DNA of 40,936 bases from SURF-21 sp964592775. Its GTDB lineage: Bacteria; Actinomycetota; Geothermincolia; Geothermincolales; RBG-13-55-18. The translations under genes were made by a program, and so were the position numbers. Location of the stretch: the NCBI GenBank assembly GCA_964592775.1, contig CAZQFX010000002.1, positions 1-40,936 of the forward strand, written 5' to 3'. Below are positions 16,117 through 24,209 of the stretch, piece after piece. Numbering within the stretch: the first letter of the stretch is position 1; the number at the start of each line of letters is the position of its first letter. The notes beneath the pieces were generated by a model. That model did no database searches. It was not told the origin of the DNA and saw only the letters and a list, made by a program, of their open reading frames with translations.

Positions 16117-17448
16117 ATGACCACTAAGGACAAGGAATACGTCATCAAGATGGCACGGGAGAACGATGTGAGGTTCATCCGGCTGTGGTTCACCGACATC
16201 CTCGGCTTCCTCAAGAGCTTCGCCATCACCATCAGCGAGCTGGAGGAGGCCATGGAGGACGGGATGGGCTTCGACGGGTCTTCCATCGAGGGCTACGCGC
16301 GCATCGACGAGAGCGACATGATCGCCATGCCCGACCCCGGCACGTTCGTCATCCTGCCCTGGCGGCCGCGGGAACACAACGCGGTGGGGCGCATGTTCTG
16401 CGACGTCGTGCTGCCAGGGGGCGAGCCTTACGAGAAAGACCCGCGCTACGTCCTGAAGAAGAACCTGGCCCGCGCCGCCGAGAAAGGCTATACGTACTAT
16501 GTAGGCCCGGAACTGGAGTACTTCTACTTCAAGTCCCCGGAATCCACCGAGGTGCTGGACCGCGGCGGGTATTTCGACCTCACCCCCCTGGACGTGGCCA
16601 GCGACCTGCGCCGCGATACCGTAATCGCCCTGGAGGAGCTGGGCATCGGGGTGGAGTACAGCCACCACGAGGTCGGTTACAGCCAGCACGAGATCGACAT
16701 GCGCTACACCGACGCCCTGACCATGGCCGACAACGCCATGACCTTCCGCCTGGTGGTCAAGGAGATCGCCCTCCTCAACGGGGTATATGCCACCTTCATG
16801 CCCAAGCCCCTCTATGGGCAGAACGGCAGCGGCATGCATACCCACATGTCCCTCTTCGAGGGGGACAGGAATACGTTCTACGATCCTGGCGACAAGAACC
16901 ACCTCTCGGCCGAGGCCAAAATGTTCATCGCGGGATTGCTCAGACACGCGCCGGAGATAACCCTGGTATGCAACCAGTGGGTCAACTCGTACAAGCGCCT
17001 GGTACCGGGGTACGAGGCGCCGGTCTACCTGTCCTGGGCGGTACGCAACCGCTCCGACCTCGTACGCGTGCCGGAATACAAGCCGGGCAAGGAGAAGGCC
17101 ACGCGCATCGAATTCCGTTCGCCCGATCCCGCGTGCAACCCCTACCTGGCCTTCGCCTGCATGCTGGCGGCGGGGCTGGAAGGCATCGAGAAGGGATACG
17201 AGCTGGCCGATTCCGTCGAGCGCAACGTCTACGAGATGGACGAGGAGGAGAGGAGGGAGCTGGGCATCGGCCAGCTTCCCGAGGACCTATGGGAGGCGAT
17301 CTCGCTGGCGGAGAAGAGCGAGCTCCTGCGCAAGACCCTTGGCGGCTCCGTTTTCAAGTCCCTCATCGATAATAAGAAGATCGAGTGGGAGCGCTACCGC
17401 GCCCAGGTCACCGAGTGGGAGATGGAGAACTACCTCCCCGTCCTGTAG
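16117..17448 (+). CDS. glnA: glutamine synthetase, type I
   Basis: A 443-aa GS-I, which makes glutamine from glutamate, ammonia and ATP. Seen: the ammonium-site Asp in WFTDILGFLKSF (about residue 27), MGFDGSSIEG, GPELEYFYF, HHEVGYSQHEIDM, NGSGMHTHMS, RLVPGYEAPVYLSWAVRNRS and the RIEFRSPDPACNPYLAF block. The length fits the short GSI-alpha class, which is feedback-regulated rather than adenylylated; I do not see the adenylylation-site tyrosine loop. The ATG at 16117 follows GGAGGAGG; the longer in-frame start at 16072 lies inside the promoter leader. Confidence 0.96.
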   Translation: MTTKDKEYVIKMARENDVRFIRLWFTDILGFLKSFAITISELEEAMEDGMGFDGSSIEGYARIDESDMIAMPDPGTFVILPWRPREHNAVGRMFCDVVLPGGEPYEKDPRYVLKKNLARAAEKGYTYYVGPELEYFYFKSPESTEVLDRGGYFDLTPLDVASDLRRDTVIALEELGIGVEYSHHEVGYSQHEIDMRYTDALTMADNAMTFRLVVKEIALLNGVYATFMPKPLYGQNGSGMHTHMSLFEGDRNTFYDPGDKNHLSAEAKMFIAGLLRHAPEITLVCNQWVNSYKRLVPGYEAPVYLSWAVRNRSDLVRVPEYKPGKEKATRIEFRSPDPACNPYLAFACMLAAGLEGIEKGYELADSVERNVYEMDEEERRELGIGQLPEDLWEAISLAEKSELLRKTLGGSVFKSLIDNKKIEWERYRAQVTEWEMENYLPVL

Positions 17449-17460
17449 ATCTAGGGACGA

Positions 17461-17548
17461 TGAATGGGGTCGATCTTCGGTCTTCAATGAAACAAGACGT
17501 TCTTCCCGGGTTTATCTATAAAACCGAAGATCGATACGGCCCCATTCA
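17461..17548. repeat. long imperfect inverted repeat between convergent genes
   Basis: Left arm 17461-17481 and right arm 17523-17548 are complementary over 9 + 12 bp, interrupted by a 5-base bulge in the right arm; the outer tips are TGAATGGGG and its complement. The central loop is 41 bases. It lies between the convergent ends of glnA and the HgdB-like gene, so it may work as a two-way terminator, or be a small mobile repeat. There is no T tract. Confidence 0.65.
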
Positions 17549-17568
17549 CCCCGCTGTTCGGGTATTCA

Positions 17569-18822
17569 TCAGCGCAGCGATTCCAGGAACGCCTCCAAGC
17601 GGGTGGAGATCTGGCCCTCCTGGTATTCCCGCTCATCCACGCAGTCCCCGTCTAGGATGAGGGCGGGGATGCCCGCGGCCTGCAGGGCTTGCTTCACCAG
17701 CAGGGCCCCGCCGCAGCTCTGGCGGCACCCCCAGTGGTTGTAGTGGATGGCGCCATCGACGCGGTATTCCTCCGCCAGCGCGGCCAGGTGGGAAGCCCTC
17801 CTCTCCGCCGGGCCCACGAGGAAATGGCCGCCGACCTTGGCCGCGAGAGAGGAAAAGGGATCGCCCGGGTCCATGGGCTCCCAGCATGAATGGGTGTACT
17901 CCTCGCATACCAGGCGCGCGCCATGCCGGTCGAGGATATCGAAGATGCCCTGGGAATACCAGGGTTTCAAGTGCATCCACATCAGGCGCAGGGATTCGCC
18001 GCCCGCGCAGCCCCTTTGCCGCAACTCCTTCGCCAGCAGGCGGTAGAAATCGGCCCCCGCCCGCGACCCCATGCTGCCCACGAGGACGCTGATGCCGCCC
18101 ATAGCGTCCTTGCCGTCCAGGGTGCAGTCGTCGCCCTTGCGCATCTCCTCCACCTCGCGCAGGTGGAGCAGGGCCTGGTTGGAGAGGCCTAGCGCCCTCG
18201 CCAGACCTTTCGCCAGGTCCCCATCGCCGAGACCCGACAGGGCGGCGAGGCGGCGTGCCGTGTCCTCGAACTGAGCGGCCAGCAACTCCTGCCCTTGAGC
18301 GCGTCCCGGCAGGGGGACGTCGATTATCACCTGGGGCGTGTCGTAGAGATCGGTGCAATAGGCGAAGGAGAGGGGGGCGGAATCGCAGGGATAGTTAACG
18401 GCAAGCAGCAGGCTGGGTTCGGGCATGAAGCCCTCCAGGGCGAGGCCGAGGACGCAGCGGTGGAAGGAACAGGCGTCCTGCGAGAAACCCGCCTGCGCGG
18501 AGCGGTCGATGAAGCGGGGGGCCATGCCCGCCGAAGCCACCACCGCCGCGGCCATCTCCGGGTAGAAGGGGATGCATCCCGAGCCGATGACCAGTTCGCT
18601 GGGGACGAGGAGATTGCACCAGACCACCGGGCTCCGCCCCAGGAAAGCGTCGGAGGTTATCTTGATGAAATGTGAGAGCGATACGCGGTCCGCCTTCCAG
18701 CGCGGGCGGTTCAGGGGGGAGCGGGCCAGGCCTTCCACGCCCTTCCAGAAGACCCTGGAACGGAATATGGACGGCGACAACTGGTCCCTGAAGCGGTCCC
18801 TTACTTCCTCCACGAGCCCCAT
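17569..18822 (-). CDS. HgdB-type 2-hydroxyacyl-CoA dehydratase-like subunit
   Basis: A 417-aa member of the HgdB/BcrB family, whose enzymes use ATP-driven low-potential electrons at a 4Fe-4S cluster. Cysteines likely to bind iron are in QDACSFHRC, NYPCDSAP and HWGCRQSCGG. The C-terminus, LILDGDCVDEREYQEGQIST, is the family's closing motif. It is second in a two-gene operon, 20 bases after the partner gene. No HgdC-type activator ATPase is visible in the window, so the substrate and the electron donor are unknown. The ATG is preceded by a G-rich site. Confidence 0.8.
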   Translation of the reverse strand: MGLVEEVRDRFRDQLSPSIFRSRVFWKGVEGLARSPLNRPRWKADRVSLSHFIKITSDAFLGRSPVVWCNLLVPSELVIGSGCIPFYPEMAAAVVASAGMAPRFIDRSAQAGFSQDACSFHRCVLGLALEGFMPEPSLLLAVNYPCDSAPLSFAYCTDLYDTPQVIIDVPLPGRAQGQELLAAQFEDTARRLAALSGLGDGDLAKGLARALGLSNQALLHLREVEEMRKGDDCTLDGKDAMGGISVLVGSMGSRAGADFYRLLAKELRQRGCAGGESLRLMWMHLKPWYSQGIFDILDRHGARLVCEEYTHSCWEPMDPGDPFSSLAAKVGGHFLVGPAERRASHLAALAEEYRVDGAIHYNHWGCRQSCGGALLVKQALQAAGIPALILDGDCVDEREYQEGQISTRLEAFLESLR

Positions 18823-18842
18823 CTATGATCCCCCCCGCAACC

Positions 18843-19844
18843 TCACAGCATCTCCAGGAAAGCCTCTACGCGCGTGAGCAGTTGGCCCGCGTGGCCGTCG
18901 GCGTAGTCGCTCTCCAGCCGCAGAAGTGGTATCCTCTCCCGCGCCAGCCTCTCCTGCACGCGCGGTAAATCGTACAGGTATGAGTCGCAGAACTTGAGGG
19001 AGGCATAGATGACCCCCTTCGCGCCCCACGCCCTGGCGGTCTCCGTCAGCAGGTCGTAGCGGCGGCCGCCGTCGGCCATCCTGGCGCAGGGATAACGGTC
19101 GAGATAACCGCGCGCCAGGGACGCCAGCAGCGCGTCCAGGCCTTCACCTCGCGGGAGCGTGGCGGAGGAGAAACCGCGGTCGCCGTTGCAGAGGTCGATC
19201 CATACCGCGCGCGCGCCGGCTTCCTCCAGTATGGAGACCAGGCCCGCGGGATTGAGGAGGTTCCCGGTCAGCAAGACGGGGACGCCCGCCTCCTTTCCGC
19301 TGCCGCCCGCCCGCGGGGGCGGGCCGTCCAGGGGCAGGGACTGGCACTCCATGGCAATTTCCAGGCGCTCGCGTCCGCATGTGCCGGAAACCGCCTCGAG
19401 GTAGGCGATACGGCGCTCCTCCCGCCTGCGCCCCGCCTCCCTCAGGCCTTCGGCCGTGATCCGTGCCCCCCAGCCACCCTCCAGCGCGCGGATCAGCTCG
19501 CGGTATTCCTCCACCAGCAGGCGCTCGCTTCCTTCCCCCGTGTTGCGCGGCAGGTCCAGGAGATAGACGAAGTCGCCGCGGAAGCGGTCCTTCCAAGCGT
19601 CGCAGAGTCTGCGCATGCCGTCGCACGAGTTGACGAAGACCGCGTGGTGGGGGCCGCCGCCATCCATCTCCGCCGCTAGGCACGCGCGTATGTAGGGGCA
19701 GATCGCCTGGTGCAGGAAGGTATCGGCGGACTCCAGGGACCCCGCGTCCCCGAAGCGCCGCAGCGGAACCAATCCCGCGGCGTCGAGGATCTCCAGCGGC
19801 GTATACGCGCAGAACCAGGCGACGGCGTCCTCACCCTTCAACAC
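18843..19844 (-). CDS. second HgdB-type dehydratase-like subunit
   Basis: A 333-aa partner of the downstream gene. Motifs: FCAYTPLEILDAAGLVP at the N-terminus, ICPYIRACL, VNSCDGMRRLCDAW, KFCDSYLYDLPRV and a closing ESDYADGHAGQLLTRVEAF, all typical of HgdB-family subunits. I start at GTG 19844, just downstream of a GGAGGGAGTAGAGGG stretch; the longer open frame upstream is promoter DNA. The two proteins probably form a heterodimer. They are divergent from rubredoxin-fprA, across a 229-base shared control region. Confidence 0.8.
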   Translation of the reverse strand: MLKGEDAVAWFCAYTPLEILDAAGLVPLRRFGDAGSLESADTFLHQAICPYIRACLAAEMDGGGPHHAVFVNSCDGMRRLCDAWKDRFRGDFVYLLDLPRNTGEGSERLLVEEYRELIRALEGGWGARITAEGLREAGRRREERRIAYLEAVSGTCGRERLEIAMECQSLPLDGPPPRAGGSGKEAGVPVLLTGNLLNPAGLVSILEEAGARAVWIDLCNGDRGFSSATLPRGEGLDALLASLARGYLDRYPCARMADGGRRYDLLTETARAWGAKGVIYASLKFCDSYLYDLPRVQERLARERIPLLRLESDYADGHAGQLLTRVEAFLEML

Positions 19845-19881
19845 GATCCCTCTACTCCCTCCGCTGCCGGGCGCCTGCGGA

Positions 19882-19941
19882 TGATGTACATCAGCACCCT
19901 TGCCCTGCTTGACGGTAGAATCGAAGCGATTCGGGTATATT
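19882..19941 (+). promoter_or_regulatory. palindromes in the dehydratase/rubredoxin divergent promoter region
   Basis: TGATGTACATCA (19882-19893) is a perfect 12-bp palindrome. GAATCG-AAG-CGATTC (19918-19932) is a second dyad. It sits between TTGACG (19909-19914) and TATATT (19936-19941), a 21-base spacer. A dyad in an overlong spacer is the layout of MerR-type promoters, but no MerR gene is nearby, so this is only suggestive. Confidence 0.4.
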
Positions 19942-20073
19942 ATATTAAACCATCCGGGCGTATCGGTTACAGGAGGTTTTTCAGCGAAAGCGCAGGCGAA
20001 AGAGTCTCTCCCCGAACACATTTCCCGGAGAAAAACCTTGCAGGATAACGCGAGTGAAAAGGAGGAACGCGGA

Positions 20074-20232
20074 ATGGACAAGTACGAATGCACGATCTGC
20101 GGCTATATCTACGATCCGGACGAGGGCGACCCCGATGGGGGTATAGAGCCGGGGACTCCCTTCGATGACCTGCCGGACGATTGGGTATGCCCGCAGTGCG
20201 GCGCGGACAAGGACATGTTCGAGAAGATCTAG
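20074..20232 (+). CDS. rubredoxin
   Basis: A 52-aa one-iron electron carrier. The four iron-binding cysteines are Cys6 and Cys9 (CTICGY) and Cys39 and Cys42 (CPQCGA), with the usual PGTPFDDLPDDW between. AAAAGGAGG precedes the ATG. It lies nine bases before the flavodiiron gene and is its probable electron donor. Confidence 0.97.
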   Translation: MDKYECTICGYIYDPDEGDPDGGIEPGTPFDDLPDDWVCPQCGADKDMFEKI

Positions 20233-20241
20233 GGAGGGCAT

Positions 20242-21426
20242 ATGCTTGCCGTGAAGATCGCCGAGGGCGTGCATTGGGTGGGCGCCCTCGATCCTCAACT
20301 GCGCGTCTTCGACATCATCATGAAAGCCGACCACGGGACCACCTACAACGCCTACCTCATCACCGCCGGAGACAAGGTGGCGGTGATAGATACGGTGAAG
20401 GCGCCTTTCTACGGGGAATACATCTCTAATATAGAGTCCGTGGTCGATCCGAAGGATATCGCATACGTGGTGGTGAACCACACCGAGCCGGACCATTCCG
20501 GATCGCTGGCGCGGTTGCTCGAAGATGCCCCCGGCGCCAGGGTGGTCTGCGACCGCCAGTGCAAGAACTTCGTGAAGAACATCCTCAACCGCGACGTGGA
20601 GCCCATCCTGGTGCAGGATGGGGATACTCTCGACCTGGGCGGGGGCGTCGAACTGAGCTTCGTGCATGCGCCTTTCCTGCACTGGCCGGACACCATGTTC
20701 ACCTATCTCGCGAAAGAGGGCATCCTCTTCCCCTGCGATTTCCTCGGGGCGCATTACTGCGACGACCGCCTCTTCGACGACCTGGTGGACGGCTACTCGC
20801 ATGCTTTCGAGTACTACTACCTGGTGATCTTCCGCCCCTTCAAGAAGTACGTGCTGGAGGCCATCGCGAAGATCGAGGGCCTGGACATCAGGGTGATCTG
20901 CCCCAGCCACGGCCCCATGCTGCGCTCCGACCCCCGCGCCTGCGTGGAGAAGTACCGGGAATGGAGCTCGCTGCCCGCTGCGGGTGGAGAGAAGGTGCTG
21001 CTGGTCTTCTATGCCAGCGCCTACGGCAACACGGCCATGCTGGCCGAGAAGATCGCCGAAGGCGCCCGCGCCGGGGGAGCGAAAGCGTCGGTGATGGACG
21101 TGGCCGCCACCGAGCTGGGAGTGATGATAGACCGCATCGAGGCGGCGGAGGGTATCGCGGTGGGTTCGGCCACCATCAACGCCGACGCGGTGGAGCCGGT
21201 ATGGTACCTCCTCTCCCACCTGGCGACGCTCAACCTGAAAGGCAAGGTGGGCGCGTCGTTCGGTTCCTATGGATGGAGCGGCGAGGCTCCCAAGCTCATC
21301 GCCGAACGCATGAAGGGGCTGAAGTTCAAGGTCGAAGAGGAGCCGTTGCGGGTGAACCTGGTGCCCACGCCGCAGGATCTCGAGGAAGCGGTGGAGTTCG
21401 GCAGGCGCGTCGCGCAGGCGCTGTGA
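20242..21426 (+). CDS. fprA: flavodiiron protein (A-type flavoprotein)
   Basis: A 394-aa cytoplasmic O2 or NO reductase. Residues about 1-245 are a metallo-beta-lactamase-like domain with diiron ligands in HTEPDHSG (His80, Glu82, Asp84, His85) and later in HWPDTMF, PCDFLGAHY and PSHGP. Residues about 250-394 are a flavodoxin domain for FMN (VFYASAYGNTAMLAE, FGSYGWSGE). Paired with rubredoxin, it would scavenge oxygen in an anaerobe. It ends six bases from a convergent gene. Confidence 0.95.
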   Translation: MLAVKIAEGVHWVGALDPQLRVFDIIMKADHGTTYNAYLITAGDKVAVIDTVKAPFYGEYISNIESVVDPKDIAYVVVNHTEPDHSGSLARLLEDAPGARVVCDRQCKNFVKNILNRDVEPILVQDGDTLDLGGGVELSFVHAPFLHWPDTMFTYLAKEGILFPCDFLGAHYCDDRLFDDLVDGYSHAFEYYYLVIFRPFKKYVLEAIAKIEGLDIRVICPSHGPMLRSDPRACVEKYREWSSLPAAGGEKVLLVFYASAYGNTAMLAEKIAEGARAGGAKASVMDVAATELGVMIDRIEAAEGIAVGSATINADAVEPVWYLLSHLATLNLKGKVGASFGSYGWSGEAPKLIAERMKGLKFKVEEEPLRVNLVPTPQDLEEAVEFGRRVAQAL

Positions 21427-21432
21427 GCCGGG

Positions 21433-21765
21433 TCAGGAACCATGTATGGAGCAGGTGACGGTGCTGCCCTGCAGCGTGTACCTGCCTCCGGCCGGGCAAG
21501 CGGGGGCGCTCTGCAGGAACTCCGGGACCAGTGCCTGGATGGAAGACGGATAGCTCCCCTCCATGGCGTAGTAAGACTGCGCCGCCATGGAGACCGTCTT
21601 GCGATTGGCGGCGCAGGAGGCGGCTTCCGCCTGCCCGATCGTTCCTCCCGGGCTCGAATCGCCGCCTTCGCCGGACGCGGCGTCCCCGCCGCTCCCGCAA
21701 CCCGCGGCAGTCACGACCATTACCGCCAGCAACAGGACCAGGGATAACGCTAACCATCGTTTCAT
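21433..21765 (-). CDS. lipoprotein with pilin-like C-terminal domain
   Basis: A 110-aa secreted protein. The N-terminus is a lipoprotein signal (MKRWLALSLVLLLAVMV, then TAAGC), followed by a Gly/Ser/Asp linker. The last 60 residues (CAANRKTVSMAAQSYY, EGSYP, PAGGRYTL, CSIHG) look like the C-terminal part of type IV pilin or pseudopilin-like proteins with paired cysteines. The start at 21765 has GGAGGAAG five bases upstream; the same frame stays open much further upstream, but that part lacks a start. Function unknown. Confidence 0.75.
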   Translation of the reverse strand: MKRWLALSLVLLLAVMVVTAAGCGSGGDAASGEGGDSSPGGTIGQAEAASCAANRKTVSMAAQSYYAMEGSYPSSIQALVPEFLQSAPACPAGGRYTLQGSTVTCSIHGS

Positions 21766-22137
21766 GGCCTCTTCCTCCATTCCCGGAAAGTACTCCGCTT
21801 GATATATCGGATACCTCGGAGACATCTTAAAGGGCGGCAGGAGAGAGGGCGCGCGTTCGCGTACCGCCATCGCCGCGGAACCCGGATGGGAGGGGGTGAG
21901 CGAGGGGCTCTTGGTGCTCTTGACCACGATGTCCCGCATGGCCGTGACCTGCAGGACCCGCTCCGCGAACATGGCCAGCTCGATGTAGGCGCCGTTGCCG
22001 GCATAGAAGAAGAACTCGCAGGTCGAGCCGCCTTTGGGGTACCGCCATCTGTTCCGGAAGCATCGCTTTTCCGCACGGTCTTCATGGCTGTGTGCTGACG
22101 ATCGGATCCGGAAGCACGCGGGGAAAGAGAGGAGATA
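21766..22137 (-). other. open frame without a start, possible gene remnant
   Basis: From the stop at 22138 to the lipoprotein gene the same minus-strand frame stays open. Its central part (about 22050-21900) reads like real protein, for example GGSTCEFFFYAG, AYIELAMFAERV and VTAMRDIVVKS, but no start codon with a ribosome site is seen. It may be the degraded end of a lost gene. I do not recognise the family. Confidence 0.3.
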
Positions 22138-22452
22138 TCAGAGCTGGCCGGTGTCCATATCCCGTATCGCTTTGATGACCATCTTCTTGGCGATCTGGTT
22201 GATGATACTGGGGGGGTTCTCCAGGATCGCCGTGCGCCAGGCGTCCAGCGGGCGTTCCGCCTGCTTGAAAGCCTCGTACAGCGTATCCTGGAGTTGCGCC
22301 ATGTTAGGCTCGATGTAGATCTCGTATATCTGTTTCTGGGAGCCGGATAGCTCGTCCACGTCCTTGACCAGGACATCGCGGAATTCCTGCTTGATCCGCT
22401 TGCCGCGGTTCTTCTCGTAGTAGCCGTTCAGTTCTTTGATAAAATCGACCAT
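22138..22452 (-). CDS. hypothetical protein
   Basis: A 104-aa soluble, charged, probably all-helical protein (MVDFIKELNGYYEKN, then IKQEFRDVLVKDVDEL, ending RDMDTGQL). AAAGGAAG lies nine bases before the ATG. There is no signal peptide, cysteine or recognisable motif. I do not recognise it. The neighbours are a possible gene remnant and the truncated genes beside the MITE-like element, so context gives no clue. Confidence 0.6.
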   Translation of the reverse strand: MVDFIKELNGYYEKNRGKRIKQEFRDVLVKDVDELSGSQKQIYEIYIEPNMAQLQDTLYEAFKQAERPLDAWRTAILENPPSIINQIAKKMVIKAIRDMDTGQL

Positions 22453-22606
22453 GCCGTCAGGCTTCCTTTTCCTGCCACTTGAGCCCTTCGTTATATGATA
22501 AAGGCTTCCCGGCTAAAATCAAACGACCGGCGGCGTATTATGATATCATGCAGCCAGTTAATGACTCGGATGGTCGCTTTTCTACCTTTAGAGCAGGGAG
22601 GTCGAG

Positions 22607-22705
22607 GTGTTCGATCTGTACGTGCGACTGATGCGGCGCATGGACGATTTTCCGGCCGGGGCGCTGGAGTCGGAGCATCCTCTGGAGATCCTCAGGATCG
22701 TCTAA
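22607..22705 (+). pseudogene. 5' fragment of a ferredoxin-like gene cut by the MITE-like element
   Basis: GTG start with GGGAGG just upstream, then 32 codons (MFDLYVRLMRRMDDFPAGAL, SEHPLEILRIV) that end in a TAA supplied by the left end of the repeat element. The N-terminus resembles those of some anaerobe 4Fe-4S proteins that continue FTPEEA, but the rest is absent here. The identification is tentative; the truncation at the element edge is clear. Confidence 0.45.
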
Positions 22706-22871
22706 GTGCTCCGGTCCGTAAATACGGTAACGTATCGAGAGCGTCGCTGCGCCACGCCCGCAAGGCGCGCGACTGAGGCGTACTCTGCGAGTACGTCGAG
22801 GGAGCGGAACGCAGCGGGCGGGGATGCAGCGGCGGTCGAATGCGAGCGTATTTACGGATCGGGGTACTAAG
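22702..22871. mobile_element. 170-bp MITE-like element, copy 1
   Basis: Ends are imperfect 25-bp terminal inverted repeats (22702-22726 and 22847-22871, 21 of 25 matching), sharing the core TCCGTAAATACG. The inside is GC-rich and contains a perfect TACTC-TGC-GAGTA hairpin (22781-22793). It has no transposase. A second copy in the opposite orientation begins at 40865. No clear target duplication is visible, and the genes on the two sides are different and both truncated. Confidence 0.8.
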
Positions 22872-23025
22872 CCTCGTAATGGACGAGCTCTACGGGCAGC
22901 CTCCCGCAAGTATATTTGGCGGCCTTCCCCCTGTTATGCTCTCCTATGCGTCTATCGATGTCACGGGTATGGCCGGTGTAATAGGTACCGTCGGAACAAC
23001 GAAGGATATAGAGATAGAAAGCCAA
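22867..23025 (-). pseudogene. GIY-YIG nuclease, C-terminally truncated by the element
   Basis: A 52-aa fragment of a YhbQ/UPF0213-type GIY-YIG domain: YLYILRCSDGTYYTGHTRD, then RRIGEHNRGKAAKYTCGR and PVELVHYEA. The usual proteins are 80-95 aa. The frame ends in a TAG formed by the right end of the repeat element (22867-22869). The start is probably TTG 23025, between the tRNA and the domain; no ATG is available in frame. The domain core is present, but the C-terminal helix is lost. Confidence 0.65.
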
Positions 23026-23100
23026 CCCAATCCGACCCTTCGACTTGCCCGGCTCGCTCGCATGATCGATATAGTCAGGTCCAGAAGAACTCTGAAATGC

Positions 23101-23175
23101 TGGTGGAGCCGATGGGATTTGAACCCACGACCTCTGCCGTGCGAAGGCAGCGCTCTCCCGCTGAGCTACGGCCCC
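23101..23175 (-). tRNA. tRNA-Ala (anticodon CGC)
   Basis: A complete 75-nt cloverleaf with encoded CCA. The acceptor GGGGCCG pairs with CGGCTCC, the D arm is GCTC/GAGC, the anticodon stem CTGCC/GGCAG encloses TTCGCAC (anticodon CGC, reading GCG), and the T arm is GTGGG-TTCAAAT-CCCAT. The plus-strand protein frame across it is spurious. Confidence 0.97.
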
Positions 23176-23332
23176 GTAATCGCAGGGTTATTCTATCAGA
23201 CGAAGCGCCGGCCCTTCCATAAGAACCAGAAACAGGAAGTGGAGCGGCGGCGTCATATCATTGAACGCGAGACGGGATGGGAATATCCTTAGCGGCATGG
23301 AGCGATCGGCGAGGAGAGGATATAGAATCGCG

Positions 23333-24160
23333 ATGGAGATGAGCAGAAAGGCGGCCTTCATAGTAACACTGATATCGCTTGTGACCGTCGTAGCGCTGGC
23401 TTTTTCCTCCTGCGGCGGCTCCGCTCCGGACGGCGTCAGTGAAGGCAATGAGGATGGCGCGGTATCGGGGCCGGAAAACGATTTCTCGTTCCTGGTGTGC
23501 GGAGACCCTCACGCAAGGACCGACCTGCTGCGGAAGATAGTGGACCAGGCCAGGGAAGGGGAATTCCTGGTCGTCGTGGGCGACATAACCACCGGGAAAG
23601 GCATGGAGGAAATGCGGGGGATGAAGGATTTCCTCGACTCCTCGGGTGTTGAATACTTCGTCATACCGGGGGACAACGATATGCCAGGGGGGGACCGCTC
23701 CACCTTCCAGGCGGTCTTCGGACCGGATTATTATTCCGCCGATAAGCAGGATGCGCACCTGGTGTTTCTCAACAACGCCGTGCAGGGGGCGGGATGCTCC
23801 GATGAGCAGCTGGCCTGGCTGCGCGGGGACGTCTCGGGAGTTGGGAAGGGGAAGCTGATCATCGCCTTCGCACACGTACCGCCCGGCGCTCCCGTGGATA
23901 TGGGCGGGAACGGCTTCGTGGAGCGGGAGACGGAGAGCAGCCGCGAGGCCAAGGACATCCTCGCGCAAGCCGGAGCCACTGTGATTTACTGTGGCCACAT
24001 CCATGCTTACATGCTCTACGGCTCCGGGCCTCCCCGCGTGGTGGTATCGGGAGGCGCGGGGGCCGAGCCCCATCTCTCCGAGGAAGCCGGCGGCTTCCAC
24101 CACTTCCTGCGCGTGACCGTCGAGGACGGCGAGGTGAGCGAGGAGGTCATTCCCCTATAG
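23333..24160 (+). CDS. lipoprotein metallophosphoesterase
   Basis: A 275-aa exported phosphoesterase. The N-terminus is a lipoprotein signal (AAFIVTLISLVTVVALAF, then SSCGG). Calcineurin-like metal-binding blocks follow in order: CGDPHA, VVGDITTG, IPGDND (Asp where the family usually has His in GNHD), FAHVPPG and YCGHIHAY. So a two-metal site is largely present. I choose ATG 23333; ATGs at 23297 and 23339 are possible alternatives. Substrate unknown. The gene ends at a GGGGTCAG-type repeat leading into the assembly gap. Confidence 0.82.
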   Translation: MEMSRKAAFIVTLISLVTVVALAFSSCGGSAPDGVSEGNEDGAVSGPENDFSFLVCGDPHARTDLLRKIVDQAREGEFLVVVGDITTGKGMEEMRGMKDFLDSSGVEYFVIPGDNDMPGGDRSTFQAVFGPDYYSADKQDAHLVFLNNAVQGAGCSDEQLAWLRGDVSGVGKGKLIIAFAHVPPGAPVDMGGNGFVERETESSREAKDILAQAGATVIYCGHIHAYMLYGSGPPRVVVSGGAGAEPHLSEEAGGFHHFLRVTVEDGEVSEEVIPL

Positions 24161-24209
24161 GGGTCAGGCCCGGAAGGGGATCGGGATTTCCGGATCCCGA
24201 TCCCGTTCC

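Noticed and set aside
23101..23175. tRNA 3' end as an integration site of a genomic island
   Set aside because: No integrase and no direct repeat of the tRNA 3' end are visible in the window.
22840..23292. 150-codon plus-strand frame through the MITE-like end and the tRNA
   Set aside because: It contains the antisense reading of tRNA-Ala (RWDLNPRPLPCEGSALPLSYGP-type string) and of the GIY-YIG gene; it is not a protein gene.
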